From the NCBI GenBank assembly GCA_947579665.1, contig OX388349.1, positions 42,727,854 to 42,791,853 on the forward strand: a DNA stretch of 64,000 bases. Reading direction: 5' to 3'. Numbering within the stretch: position 1 is the first letter of the stretch; every line of letters starts with the position of its first letter. The notes under the pieces are model-generated. The model was not told the origin of the DNA. It saw nothing but the letters and a program-made list of their open reading frames with translations, and did not search any database. The stretch comes from Sympetrum striolatum (Eukaryota; Arthropoda; Insecta; Odonata; Libellulidae). Below, one piece after another: positions 11,491 to 24,480 of the stretch. Position numbers and translations under genes: made by a program.

Positions 11491-13059
11491 AAACAAGATT
11501 ACACGTCCCTTTCGCGCCATCCATCATGCCCGCGTAATTGCCCATCCGGTGTATCTCTCACGAGAATTTGCTGTGAAATGAACCTTTGACTACATTCTAT
11601 TAAAAAGGGAGCTGTGTTATTAAGCCGTACCTCGCTGAAACTAATCCCCATTCCTCGAAAATAAACCGTGGCGCGAGCACATCGAAAAAAGTGCATTCTT
11701 GTCACGGCAAGATTGATGACAAGGAATCGCGTAAGATGAAAGAAAGGGAATAATATAGAATTAAAATTCCATATCTCTGTCGCCTTAATGACATTCCGTT
11801 GACAAGCAGAGGGGAGAAATTGAGTCTTACCGTCCTGTAATGAGGAAGAACTCCGCGTTCGAGTGATAAATCACAGAAGGAATTAAAGCTCGAATTGACT
11901 GGTCGTTATCATGAAAAGCCATTCCATAATGAAATTCGTGGTTTCCAAACGTGGATAATTACTCTCGTATACTGATCTAAAAAGGGGTTTGATTAAAGAT
12001 TTCCATAAAATAACGATTTTGCGTAGTAAATGCGCCGTTAAGCCCAATTGCTGGAGTGCCCAAGAAGAAGCTATTTATTAATCGGTTATAAAAGCAAATC
12101 CTTTAACTTTTTGAATGGCTCAAAAATCAGCCTAAGGTTCTTTTGGCTGAATCTTGCTTTGGTTTATTGATAGGTCCAATTTTATGTGGGATCATTGCTC
12201 TTGCATTTATTAGATATTGATTGAAATTTCAATGGGTTTTAATGTGGGACCATCGTTCTCGGCATAATACAAGGTATTTTTTTTAGATGTTGGTTTTCGT
12301 ACCTGTTGATGCTTTTTGGCATATTTTCTAATCTGTTTCTCTGCTTTATGCTTTCCTATTGAATCATTTCCTCATAACTTAATGGGCTTAACTTCGGTTT
12401 TACTTTTATCTGGATAATTTTAATTTCTATTTAGGCATTTATTAGTAGGATTCTTAGAATTACACTACATTTGGTCACGATAACCTGCTATTAATGTTTT
12501 ATGCTCCTTGAATTGGTAGTGTACTTGAAGAAAACAGCACAAGTTAATAAAGTAGTGTGGGAACGTAGGTATACCTGGAAAGATTATATTCCTAGGGTAT
12601 TCTTTATTGTTAATCTGCGACGATTGTAAATAAAATCTTGCATCGCATTGGGAAGGGGTAAAAATTCTCGTAAACCTAAACTCTTCTTAAAACCTAAAGT
12701 AATTCAGCTACAAAGTTTGAAATTGTATGATTACTAAATAAATTTGTCGGAAATTACAAATATTTTTTTGTCGGTAACTATTCATTTCTGAGATAGAACA
12801 ATAAAGTATTTATCTTTTCTCATTAATAATTAAATATAGATTCTCAGATTTCAAAAACGAAAGGATATATATAGGAAATATGATTATATTCTTATCGTGG
12901 GCCGTTTTAGTCTCCATGAACTTACGATTTGATCCATAACCTCGAAATTAGTTCCGTACACTGCATATACTGTGCACACTACATACATGTTCGACTTGGA
13001 TTGATGACAAGTCCTACCAATACGACCCTTCCTCAAGAAGGATTTGCACCCCTTTGTTG
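11491..13059. other. No gene seen
   Basis: A slightly GC-richer stretch at 11500-11720 grades into AT-rich DNA. Nothing was recognised on either strand. Confidence 0.45.
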
Positions 13060-13830
13060 ATTCTAACGGTCATTCTCGAAGGGCCCTAGAGAAAGCCCTC
13101 TACTAGGAATCCAAACAAAGCGAAATCCACCTTCTCCCGAGGAATCTTGCATCCATAAAGTGCACCGCCTTTCGAAGCATTCCACAGGTTCTCCAGGAAA
13201 ATCACCCATCGCCACCTTCTCTCCCGCACGCTTCCGAGAGAGCACCCCCTTTAAGGTGCACGGCACCACCCCTTTCCACCCATTCACCCCTTGCACCCTC
13301 CCCCCGCAAAGTGTCCCCGCCGGGCGACGGGGGGTGCACCTCGCATTCTGTTAAGAGGTTTTTCTGGAACCACGTGGAAATAGGCTGAGGCTGAACTTTT
13401 CACCACACTTTAGCTCCAGGGGGGTCCTCTTTGGTGAGAGAGGCGAGAATGAGTGGGCGTGAGGTTTGAGAAAGAGTCCGAAGAATGGATTCCTTCCCTC
13501 ACGGTCCGACGCCTTCCCTACGGGCGACTCTGCTGACCGCTACCCTCTCTGGAAACTCTCTTTCTTTTGAATGAGGGGCTCGTGTCGCCGTTCTTTTCCG
13601 GTCGTACGTCTTCCGCGGATTGGGGCTCTTGGAGAATGTAGCTTTTATGTTCTGCTAGGCGTTTTATACGGCTCTGGTTTTTCGCTTTTCCGGAATGCCC
13701 CCTCCCGGGGTCGTTTTGGATTTCTCGGCCTCGTCAGGTTAGCGTCTCGTCGCTCGTTGTCTGTTCGTTAGATTCCGTTTAGGCTCAAGTCCGGCTTACA
13801 GGAAATGTGACAGGTCTGGGTGACGGGAAA
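13060..13830. other. GC-rich island without an identifiable gene
   Basis: One of the strongest GC/CpG islands in the window, with many C runs on the plus strand. Frames of 60-77 codons occur on both strands with no family motif or convincing splice sites. Confidence 0.5.
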
Positions 13831-14355
13831 ATTAAAATCGATATGTCCAAGTTCCGCAATGGGCTATGGTTGCAAATGTGAGAAAAGAACCAGGAACTTC
13901 TAAGGTAAACGTCTTCTTGTGTAAAAAAATATCTTTTACATGTTCTTTTTTTATTTATTTGCATTTAAAATCAAACTGAGCAAATTCACTGGAAACATTC
14001 TATAGGATAAATGTCTTCTTGCTACGAGTTAAATCTTCTCGAGTTCGAGTACAGATTCTCTTTTCTATGTATTAGCATTGAGAATCATAATGAACAACTT
14101 CACTATGTTTTCTTCTGTACTTTCACCTTTATTGAGTTTTATATTTTATTTCGCTTCATTTTTGTAGAATTTTTCACCCTCTCATCCTTACGGTGTTTCC
14201 AACATGAGTTTTGTCTTACACCGAAAGCTACAAAGTTTTTTCCATACTATGCTATTTTTATATTTCCATTAACCAAGTTGAAGTAAGTAAAGCTGGTAAA
14301 GAAAACTAAATAAGTTTAACTGAAACTGAATAAGTTTCACAATATATTTTTATTA

Positions 14356-14388
14356 CGACCGATTCAGCCATCAACGGTCATCATCAGG
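14356..14388 (-). ncRNA. Decayed hammerhead-ribozyme-like motif (Penelope-like element type)
   Basis: On the minus strand, the core box CTGATGA (14381-14387 reversed) is intact. It is followed by T, then GACC, and after a short gap the sequence GGCTGAATCGGTCGT. Known: Penelope-like retroelements carry hammerhead ribozymes with CUGANGA and GAAA core boxes. Here the second box reads GAAT instead of GAAA and the helix II partner is eroded, so it should be inactive. It overlaps the start of a 36-bp tandem duplication. Confidence 0.45.
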
Positions 14389-14436
14389 TATTACAAATGC
14401 CAGCCATCGACTTTCATCATTAGATATTATAAATGA
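14365..14436 (+). repeat. Two tandem copies of a 36-bp unit
   Basis: Unit 1 (14365-14400) and unit 2 (14401-14436) both begin CAGCCATC and both include TCATCAT and AAATG. They differ at about seven positions. The unit contains the hammerhead-like core box, intact in the first copy and changed in the second. Confidence 0.85.
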
Positions 14437-16458
14437 AAATATATAATGTAAATATCATAACTGCATACGAGATAAGGGGTGGGAGGTCCATATGTATTAC
14501 CTTATACTTTACTATTATTACGCATATACTTACATTATTATGGCTCCAAATAAATACGTCTGAGCGTAAAGTTACTATCGATGGATTTGACATATTTGGC
14601 AAAATTTTCGAAACAAACCTGGAAACTTTCTAGGATATGAAGAAGTGCTCATTCCGAAAACTAAATTAAAGTAAGTTTTTTAAATTGTTCTCCTCGACAA
14701 GTTTTTGATCTACCTCCGATGTGAATCTACACGCAGTAACAATATAAAGGTAGCAAATGTATGTTCTCGCTGTAGCTACTGGATTTACACCCTTTCTGCA
14801 GCACCGAAGTTCTATCAGAACTATTATGCGATAATACACATAAGTTTTCTTTCCGCCGTTGGGTGTTTACGCATCCTATTTTTTATAAGAGGCATCGCTG
14901 TATGAGGAAACCAAAAGTATACATTTTATTTTTTTCATGTTAAACTATTGTAGAGTGAATCCTCAAAGAGATCAATACATCTCGGGCGCCTGATTGCTTA
15001 CCTTTTCCACTACCCTCATGAACTCTTGTATCGGACAATCATAAAATAATTTTAGTTTATAATGAATTATTTTAGAAATATATTTTACATATAAGTGCTT
15101 CTGCTATAGTTTAAATTGTAATTGGCTTGAGCTTCAGAACAGCTTCTTCATAATTTCTTATTCTCGTAATCTCTGCGGCATTCTAAAACAACGATAGCAG
15201 AAAAGGATTATTAATAAGTACAGTTTTTTTAACTATGAAATTTAATTTAATATAATTAAATCTAAACTCATAATTTGGTGTAATCATTGGCAGCTACAAA
15301 CTTTGAATCAGAACAGGTCTTTTTCAATATGGATGGGTGACGTAAGAGCGCTTCGCTATATACTAATGAAGAAGAAACAAATATTAAATTTCCTCCATTC
15401 TCTAATATAATTTATTACAGACCTCCGTTTCTGTGATGAAAGTTACACATACTTTTATAGTAATCGAATTAATATTTCGTATCAAGTTTTAGTTTTAGGA
15501 TCGTCAAACTCTGAGCATATTGCTTGCTCCACGGAAACATTTAGATGGGGGAGGTCATCTGCCTCACCTTATGAATTAATTAAATAATAGAAATTTCTTT
15601 TTACAATGGAATGAAATAGGAAAAATTCTTCCACCGAGGCCTTTGGAGTTCATATCAATTATTACCTTTTTACGATCATTGATTCAAAATTTACAAATAT
15701 AATATTAGGTAGAACATACTTGTCCTAAGTGTAGCACCTGATCTGCCTTTTGGCGCTACAGTTAATGAGAAGCATATAAAACTGAAAAGTTAACCAAGAT
15801 CATTGCTATATATGAAAAATGTTCTCTTTAATCTAGGGTATGTAACTAGCACACGATCTTGTTTCTGACAATTAAGGAGAATGTAAATCAACTTTATAAA
15901 ATATTCAAAACGTATCGTAGAATATTTCGAAATTTTTCCTTAGTAAACGTACTACATACACTCGGAAAATAACGTCGCATAGTCTTGCTACGTCTTGCTT
16001 GCAGTATCTAAAAAAATCCCGTCTCATTTAGAGAAATACTAAAATACCTTTGGATTCCTTGCCAAATTAAACAAAAGAAACCAAAAATACATTTTGTCTC
16101 TGCATGGTCTCTCTTTAAGTAGAAAACAGCTGATATCTAATAGCAATCATTTTACTGCATTTGAACCTCAATTTCCATCATCGTTAACATTCCTTGGAGG
16201 AAATACTGATTAGTTATTAAAATTCTAACATGCATGAACTTGCTCTTTACATTTTCAATGCCATTTCAATTGGAAAACGTCAAAATTGGAGCGTTGCATT
16301 AATTCCATGAAAATCTCATTACACAGAAACATCTATTATGTCAATTGCTTAAGGTACAAATGTGGTTAAAAAGAACTGGAAGGCAGAAAAATCCTGTGTA
16401 AATATTTACATTTCTCAATCCTTGAGCCGATAGTGACTATAGGGAATTTTAAGGACAT

Positions 16459-16532
16459 GTCAAAATAACAAAGTGTATTAATATAGTAATTAATAAAGAA
16501 CAACATTAATTACAACACTTTGTTATTTTGAC
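16459..16532. repeat. Hairpin with perfect 18-bp arms
   Basis: GTCAAAATAACAAAGTGT (16459-16476) is exactly reverse-complemented at 16515-16532, around an AT-rich loop of 38 bases. It could be a decayed MITE core or an imperfect foldback. No flanking duplication was identified. Confidence 0.85.
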
Positions 16533-17150
16533 AATAGCCGAAGACATATCGAAAGATAGATAATGAATAATGTAGTACATACATCAATATATACCAACTA
16601 CTTGAGTATCCACCTAAAAGAATTTCATTTCCTGAAAATCATGATTCTAGATTTGTGTCTGAAAACATTTTCCTCTTACTAATATCCTTAAATATGGAAC
16701 TTAACATCTTGGGGGTAGCGCGTGAAAGTCATCCTTTAGCAAATAGCATATATTTTCAGTGCATAGAACAGGAAAGACGTCGTCTTACATAAATCCGTAT
16801 GGCAGATTTTTCTTCATAAAAATTTGCATGTATCAATATGTATTTGATCATTTTAAATAGATGAAAATGTTATAAAGCTTTTGAATATCTCAAAATGAGG
16901 CATATATTCCACACGCTCTCTATTATCAATTGGTTACAACCACTACCGTCGCCAGTATAATTGTATTTATCAATACCTACTTCTCCTGTTAATCACATAA
17001 TATTTTGACATGCATACTCTAATTATTATCACTAACATCTTCAATCTATCTTCGTTATCAACGTATTATACTTACATTTTTTATCTTTCGAGAAAAGATC
17101 TGCAGACAGGGTGCTTTCATATGGGAATGGCATTTTTATGGCACCATAAT
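16533..17150. other. AT-rich spacer, nothing recognised
   Basis: No motif, repeat or plausible coding sequence was seen. Confidence 0.45.
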
Positions 17151-18010
17151 ATCCTACTCTGAAGTCTGCGTTCGGGTATCGCTTTTAAGTTTTTTCGCAA
17201 GCGGCAACACCAACCAGTCCGCACTTCCATACAGTGTACCCTCCACCTCACATACAGGCGCGGCTGCGATCAAAAAGTCGATGTTCCATACTTGTTTCTG
17301 CGGTTTGTCGGCATGCGTTCTTTACTATCTTCGGGACTTCTTTCCCTCTTTTACTCTCCTTTCCCAAAGCCCAATAGTCCCTAGTCCATTCAGCGCCTTC
17401 GTCTTTCCCTTTGCCGCCCGACCGCATTTCTTAGTCGCGTGACCGGATTCATTTTTGTCCAATTCCCATTCGCAGTTCTCGAGTACCAGTCGATTGTTGG
17501 CGTGGTAAGACGCCTTTTTCTCCAATATTCGTCATCAAGAGGTCCTCGAGGGATTCTTTCTTCCTCGTTCCCACTTTCTCGCCCTCTCAAAAAGATTACC
17601 GGAAGTATGGTTTAGCCGTGCGAGTGACTCCGGATAATCGAGAGACAATTTCACGGATCATCTGCTTGGTCAGTTAACGCGTTCCTTTAGCACTTTTCCG
17701 ACTGCTTGAGGACTCCACAAGGACCGCCCTTGATAAATCATTTTCGCAATTTGTCTCGTGGACGGCGGCACTTTGAAATCTGAAGTGGCTTGCTTTTGCA
17801 ATCTCCTCCCGGTTAGTATTTCATCGGCGGTGACAAATAATTGTTTGGTTTTTTTGTGTTGCTGGGGGTACATGCGTCCATTAGGCGAAATGTTTGTCGC
17901 TCCTGGTTTGAATGTCTCTCGGTTTATCGGGTGATATATAACTCTGCGGCTTTTGCCAATACCAAATACCTCTCGAGGAAGCATCTTAGGAAAGACACGT
18001 GTTGGCCAAG
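17150..18010. other. GC-richer island with an unassigned 104-codon frame
   Basis: A minus-strand frame at 17984-17670 (MLPREVFGIGKSRRVIYHP at its start) has a protein-like composition but no recognised domain. A plus-strand frame overlaps it, so chance openness is at least as likely. It is not called a gene. Confidence 0.35.
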
Positions 18011-19780
18011 AAAAACAGGAAATAAATTACTTGACTAATAGCTTCAGATCAATAGATTTCCACCAATAGGCCTTTCCAGCGCCATAATGGATTCCAGATA
18101 TCATTGAGCATTAATTTTGAATATCGGCTCATCGGTATCTAAGCCTTAGAATATCTCTACAGTGAAATGTACAGAGAGTTTAAAATGCCAAGTAGTTAAA
18201 ACTACTGGTGACTGCTGATGATTATAATCCACCCGTGAGGGGGTAATAATCATCTCATTTTCCCTATTTACGCAGTGACCTCGTAGAAATGTTCATTCAT
18301 ACATGCATGAGTGTTCTACTTTTCGGTAGGTTCATATGCGCTCAAAAATCCCTATTCAACGCCATCTCCTTTACTTCCTTATGGTTAACCCCACCCCTTA
18401 CGTCATCCAACATCTTTTAAATGTTCATTCAATACATGAAAAAATCGACCAAAGATAACATTCCTATTTGGCAACGAGTTTCCTTGGGCTTTCAACCTGG
18501 AATGCGCGATTCACTTGCACTAGGATAATCCTGCTGGAATCATTCCCTTTTGGGCTGGAAATTTTAAAGTCAAGTTGATAAAGACGACTTTTTTGGAAAT
18601 CTTACGCGTATGTCTTTATCTTCTATCCTGCGACAAATTTCACCGAGCAAAATATAAAAACTCCAACAGAAAAATACGTTGTTTTATTTTGACTGAATAC
18701 AATGCCGAACCGAAATTTTGCATTTTATGCTAAATGAAACAAGAAGTGAAACGAGTGCTTGCACTTTATTGATTTGACTGAGACAGTAATAACTCCGGTG
18801 ATAACTGGTTTATTTCATACATTTGATGCTCACGGTAGTTTTAGTTGACGAGATGAGTATGATGATGAAGGATAATTGCCGCAAACCACTTGAGAAATCA
18901 AACTTTACGATACAGCAAGGTTAATGAGAAGGGGGAATTTAGACTCCCTAATAAATTCGGTGATATAATATCTCTTTGTTATCGATTTGCATGTATGTAT
19001 TTACTGGCACTCTCAATCTAAGTAACGAATTTCTTAAAAGGTTTTGGCGCTGAAATCACGACTCTTTTTTACTAGCAAAGAAACTACGAGTAAAGTTTTC
19101 TTTAACTAGAATTTCTTACGATTTAGATATAATTAGAAATAATAAATATGTGTTTAGAAATTGCATTACTAGGAACATTCACCAGGAAAGTGAAAGGCCC
19201 ATGTTCCTGTCCCAATATCGTCAGACTTTTCCACTTACTTTTTTCCTTATTATCTAAGTTGCACTCCTTTAAATGTGTATTATGTACAGAATCCTGTCCT
19301 TCCCTCTCGAAATATTCATCAGTATATCTTACGAAATAACGTGAGAATATTGAATAAAACATACGGTATGAATGGTTTTGTTTTATTAACTAAGCTACGG
19401 TCCTCCACTCCGCCTTATTGGCGCTTAGGAACAGGTCTGGAGGACACAACGAAAAATTAAGCAATAATATATCTTAATTATCGTAGGATAATGGAAAATG
19501 TATATGACAATTATGCAATTTTGGAATGAATGTCTCATAAGATATTATTTTAGTAACATTTAAAACAAGATAATCAAACAAAAAATAATAAATTGAAATG
19601 CTCATGGATATGAAATTTTTATTCTTGCTGTTGTAGTCTTACTTTTTTTTCTGATTGTAAATTTGGTTCATTTCTTCCTCATAGGCTCCCTTGGCATGCG
19701 TATGATATAAAATATTCTTTATCGCGTCTATTCCTATAATTCAAGATCTTCAAATCAGATAAAGATCAACATCTAGCATG
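18011..19780. other. AT-rich spacer, nothing recognised
   Basis: Short frames at 19123-19460 overlap on both strands without motif support. Confidence 0.45.
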
Positions 19781-20700
19781 AGGTTCCCACTTTATCGATG
19801 CACAAATTCCAAAGAGGTAGCGACGAATTATCTCCTTATCTCTAACTTCCGTCAGCCACTAATCCCCAATAGCATCGAGAAATCACCGCCAACTCCGCCG
19901 CACCGCTTCCCGCGCCAAGGACTTGTAACCGCTCCCGAGGAACGAAAACAAAAAAAGTCGCATTAACAAATTCGCCATCCCTCAACGTCCCTTAAAATTA
20001 CTCCCGGAAAACGCTCTTCCTCGCCGAAGAAGTCGGTTGGGAATTTATCCTCCTCTCCTTCATTGTTTATAATAGCTTCATCCACCGTGGGGAGGAAAAA
20101 AGGCAACGCGGATCTGCGGTCCTTTTGATCGATCGCCCATTGTATCGAAAATTCCCCCCGCGCTTGTAAATCTCCTCTAATAATTCACCAGGGAAAAAAG
20201 AGCCACGGAGGACCCCTTTCAGCGTGGCTTGGAACATCGTTTCGCGAGGAGACGCGAGGAAATATATCCGAGGCCGCCGAACAATGCAGCGCCGAGCAGC
20301 GCGCTACTGCGAGACCCCGTGTTACGTAGCGGGGTGACGGATCCCCGAGTCACCAAGGTGACCGGAGGAAAAGTGTCTGAGGAGGGAAATCAAAGCCGGT
20401 ATGGAACAAAGTTGGTGTTAAATGCGCCGGGAGGTGAGAGAAAAAGGTGAGAGGGTCTCCCTGAATGGGACCACTCGAGGTCTTCGGACATAAAACCCTC
20501 TCTTTCTGTACCCCCTCTTGACTCCCAGACCAAGGGTCAACGAGGTAGTAAAATGGCAGTCTTCTCCTCCACCTTACCCTCTTGCAAATGTCATCCCTTT
20601 ACCTTTGCCTTTCTCGGGGTCACTTTTGAGTGTACCCGCGAGAGAAATTTTATGTTTCCTCTGAAAGGATCGCTTGGAACCTAGTTAACTGTTTGAGGTA
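19781..20700. other. GC/CpG-rich island
   Basis: Surrounds the candidate exon at 20223-20446. Otherwise it contains only short frames without motifs. Confidence 0.5.
20223..20446 (+). CDS. Candidate internal exon, unknown function
   Basis: Seen: a 224-nt stretch bounded by CCCCTTTCAG on the left and a strong donor, AAAAAG|GTGAGAG, on the right. One frame is open through the whole interval (RGLEHRFARRREEIYPRPP at its start). The translation is rich in Arg and Pro and matches no domain I know. It lies in the GC-rich island 19780-20700, where stop codons are sparse, so both the open frame and the splice-like edges could be chance. If real it would be an internal coding or untranslated exon on the plus strand. 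No partner exon was found in the window. Confidence 0.15.
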
Positions 20701-23446
20701 CGAATTTTAACCGCGAGAGAATGGGGAACCTTTAGAATAACTTCGTGTACATTGTGCGAGTGCTGAATAGCAACATCGTGCTTCCATTGATTCAATATTG
20801 CTGAAGATTTCCTGCTTTCCACATCGCTGAGCACTTAAACTACCTTGTGTAATTTCATTGGGTACTATCAGTAACCAGTGTCGACAAGATAAATCGTTTT
20901 TGAATTATTCACAATTGGGGTCGTAAAAGCAATTACATGAACTTTTCTGCCACAGTTTAGTGAAGCCAGTTCTTAAAAAAGGATGAAAATAGTATGAATT
21001 AATAGGTTGCAGCATTATCTGTTTAACATATACTAGATCGTTCGTTTAGGTTTCTGCTAAGCGATGTGTCTGGTTGAAGTTTTACTCATGATAGGGGCGG
21101 ATCTGGAAATTCGCATTCGAAAAGCAGTTCAGGACAATATCCCATTATCTTGCAGTAAAATTAATCTTGGAGCCTTAATTATCTACCATTAGTCACAATA
21201 AGAGGGAAATTGAGTAATATAAAGATTAAATTACATGTTCGCTTTCGCTAAGAGATTCTCGTCGTATATCGGGAAAATAGCTTGTCTACTAAAAGTGAAA
21301 GTTTTGATATAATTGTGAGACTGATTTATGGTTAAGTTTACTCAGAAATAAATTTAAAACATTCTATAAAACCTTACTATTTTCTGTTATCATACAGCAG
21401 ATAATATATACTTTATAAACTCGAGAAGCATTTTTTCTGATTTTTTTTATAAATTAAATGCTAAAAGTGGATCTAGAGACTTCCCAAGTAGATGAATAAT
21501 TAAGATAACTTCCTTATTTACTCTTCTATTACATTTTAAAATGTAATTTTGAACTGATAAATTTAGTAGATTTACGATTATTCTAATCTAGTAGAATTTA
21601 ATAATCTACTGTGGAGGATATCTAGTGATTTATAAGTGAAACTCTCCCCCTTCGCCTGAATTCACTAATGATACAAAAAGCTCTTGTAGGAATGTATGAT
21701 CAATTCATAGTGATACCTCATATAATGGCGTGACATTAGATTTATGCACGTTTTTTTCTTGTCTCTTAGTTGTTTCCGGGAACTTCTAATATTTGTGAAT
21801 CGAAATTAAACCACAATACCGTGACTAAACTATCATATTTTGAGTTATAGGACCAGCATCTTTTAATTCCCAAAATCTTGGAATAAGAATTAGATTGTCG
21901 AGATTACCAACTTCCACGCGAAAAGAAGGCTACAAATGTTTCCCATTACATCCACCAACATTGGATCGAGCACGACCCCGCGAGGTCAAGAAGTGAACTT
22001 CCTCATAGCTGTTGATGAGAATTAAGCGCGAGTACTCTACCAGGCTCACCTTCCTCAACTCCTCAAACATCCTCCAACTCAGGTACATTTCACTGAGCTC
22101 TCCAAGGTCTTAAGTTCGCGTCTTTTTATGGCCAACTTCCACAAAAGGGATAACGCTGTTTTTAATTCCTCCTAAGCGAGTCACACTCATTCTTACCCCG
22201 ACCAACGACTACGGATAGTTGTTAGTTTTTAAAGTGAGGCGCGTGTCGCCATCTACGCGGCAGAGGATTTGCTCCAAAAGCAGCGCAATAAAAATAAGCA
22301 AAGGGATGAGCGTTAAAAGTTGCAGCGATTCCACTTTCCCTTTCTTTTGGTTCGCTCAAAATTTTAGGGACGTGCTCCGACTGTTTGGAAATCGAGAGCG
22401 GTTAGAAGAATGGCGGCAGCGTTACTGCCATCTATAAATTTACGGCGCCGTATACCTTTAAGACTTTCTGCTAAGATGCTGTTAACTGGCGGAAACCTCT
22501 GGTTATTGACATAGTGTGTGTTCGCCCAAGCATTAAGCAGATAATATTTCACGAAGCATATCCGTTACGCACCTATATTTTTCGCTGACTGTAAACGTCC
22601 CATCTCTCTTCAGCAATTAATGTGGGGATTCATTTTATGATGGGGAAGAAATAGGACAGAAATGGAATTAGATCAGCGATGGTGCATGTTAATGTTAGGA
22701 ATAAATTTTCTTGTGGAGATGTCAGTAGAAAAATATCTTAAGGCTTTTGAATAGTGTGTATATTTCTGTTCCTATCTGTGGGAATGCTCATGTACCCTAA
22801 AATTTCAACTCGACGCCATTTCCTACCTTCTCTCATAATTGATCCCTCCTTATATCACCCTTAGAGCTTAATCTTATCCTATAGTTTAACTATAGTCAAT
22901 TTCCATCACTTTCTAATGGCCTAAGTAAACCTTAATGATGATGGGACATAAAAAAGGGAAAAATGTATTGATTCACTTTAGGTCTGGGATAGATTATATA
23001 AGTGGTCGTTTCAAAATTGGTTGCATTGATTTCGAGGAAATTTGGCCTTAATTTCTAGATTCAAGAAATTTACGTGAATAAATTTATCCACTTGAAAAAT
23101 TACTTTTAATATTATGTATTGCTTCGGAAGAAAGATTTATTAGATTGAATTCAAATTCAGCTCTTTCTTTCAGGAGCGAACTATTCAAAAAGTATTCAAA
23201 GTAAAAGTCTCTCATACCTGAAAATCAAATTGATATCGGCATAGAGTACAGTTACTCTATAATGTCGCCTTTATAAGATATAAGAAAATAACATTTTGCT
23301 CATGTAAAGCTCTCTCTACCCTGATTATTTTCCTTCGAGCTTCAATCCTAGATTCAAAGAAACTATATTTTAACTAGCTGTGAAATCACGTTTCATGATC
23401 CTAATTAAGTAAATTCCATCATCAATTCAGTATCAATATCGTTATA
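20701..23446. other. AT-rich spacer with a small island at 22200-22470
   Basis: A perfect 20-bp palindrome lies at 21528-21547 (ATTACATTTTAAAATGTAAT). The small GC-richer patch at 22200-22470 has frames on both strands. No gene or transposon was recognised. Confidence 0.45.
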
Positions 23447-23454
23447 TTCTGAAG

Positions 23455-23739
23455 TAGAGGTTCCCAAAGTGTGGTCCGCGGACCTCCGGGGTCCGCAGAC
23501 GCTTTAACAAAATATAGTGGATACCCAATTTTTTAAAATCTGAATTGTAAAATCTATGCTAATGAAATTCATTTTTCTGGGCGAATGTCTTAAACTAATA
23601 TCGTTTTCATTTGCATTAAAAAACAACAAATATATGAGTTTGTAATATTATCATTTGGTGTATGCCAAAACTGAGAAGGAGTCCCTGAGTTTTATCTTCT
23701 TTCAAGGGGTACACGGATTGGATAATTTGGGAACCACTG
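23455..23739. mobile_element. Short non-autonomous hAT-type element
   Basis: Left end TAGAGGTTCCCAAA (23455) and right end TTTGGGAACCACTG (23739) form inverted termini of the CAGTGGTTCCCAAA type common in animal hAT elements. The interior is 285 bp in total with no coding. Flanks TTCTGAAG (23447-23454) and TTCTAAAC (23740-23747) agree at 6 of 8 positions, as expected for an aged 8-bp hAT target duplication. Just inside the left end, GGTCCGCGGACC is a local palindrome. It must have been mobilised by a transposase encoded elsewhere. Confidence 0.8.
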
Positions 23740-23747
23740 TTCTAAAC

Positions 23748-24480
23748 CATTTATTTAATTATAAGTGGTAAAATCTTCTAAGGATTTCTATGTGTATTTC
23801 CTACTTAAAAACAATGGAAAAAATTAACATTGCACAAGAAAGTATGCGTCTTACCACAAGGTCGTACAAAAGTGAAAAATAGTGACTTGGTTAGGACTTG
23901 AGTTCAGATCTCCCACTAATTATTTCCTACGCATTACGAGTTACAGAGTAATCAATAGGATGGATTATATCTCTCTCAGTATCCACCAATGTCCTCAATC
24001 GATAAAACGAATTTTACTTTGGTCATCAAAATGACTGATTGTCTCCCGACACTTCTGTCACCTTCTTTCTTTATCTCACCTCCCACAAAACACCGCAAGG
24101 GTCCATCAAGCATTTCAGGAATTTCATTCATTCTCTTTCTACCCCATGCATCTCGCGCCGTCGCGAGAGGTGGTAGCCGTGTATCTTGTCACCTTTAAAG
24201 AACGCGCTTCGTCTTGTTTCCCCTCCAGCTCATTCTCTCCTTTCTCGTCTTCATTTCGAAGTCAAAAGATTTTCTTCGCGGCTCCCGTGTTGGGAGATTA
24301 CCTAACACGTAGGCTACCAGCGCTTATCCCGCCACTTCCCTTCCATGACTCCCGGGTACCTTGTAGTAACCTCCCCTTCCTTCTCCAACTCGCCAAATCT
24401 TCGCATAATTTTCTCCCCGAGTCGTTTGTATTCCCTCTTGCAAGTCTTAGACTCGTTTAAGAGTCTCTCATCCTCGACGA
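23748..24480. other. Spacer then GC-richer island (24000-24480)
   Basis: Two overlapping plus-strand frames (23989-24198, 24146-24460) are pyrimidine-rich with no recognised domain. Confidence 0.45.

Larger units (their letters stand above)
13831..16458. other. AT-rich spacer apart from the 14.36-14.44 kb repeat
   Basis: Frames at 14011-14286 and 14420-14905 are AT-driven and show no motif. No transposon ends were recognised. Confidence 0.45.

Noticed and set aside
17670..17984. 104-codon minus-strand frame as a gene
   Set aside because: In a GC-richer island with an overlapping plus-strand frame; no recognised family. Left only as a note in the island entry.
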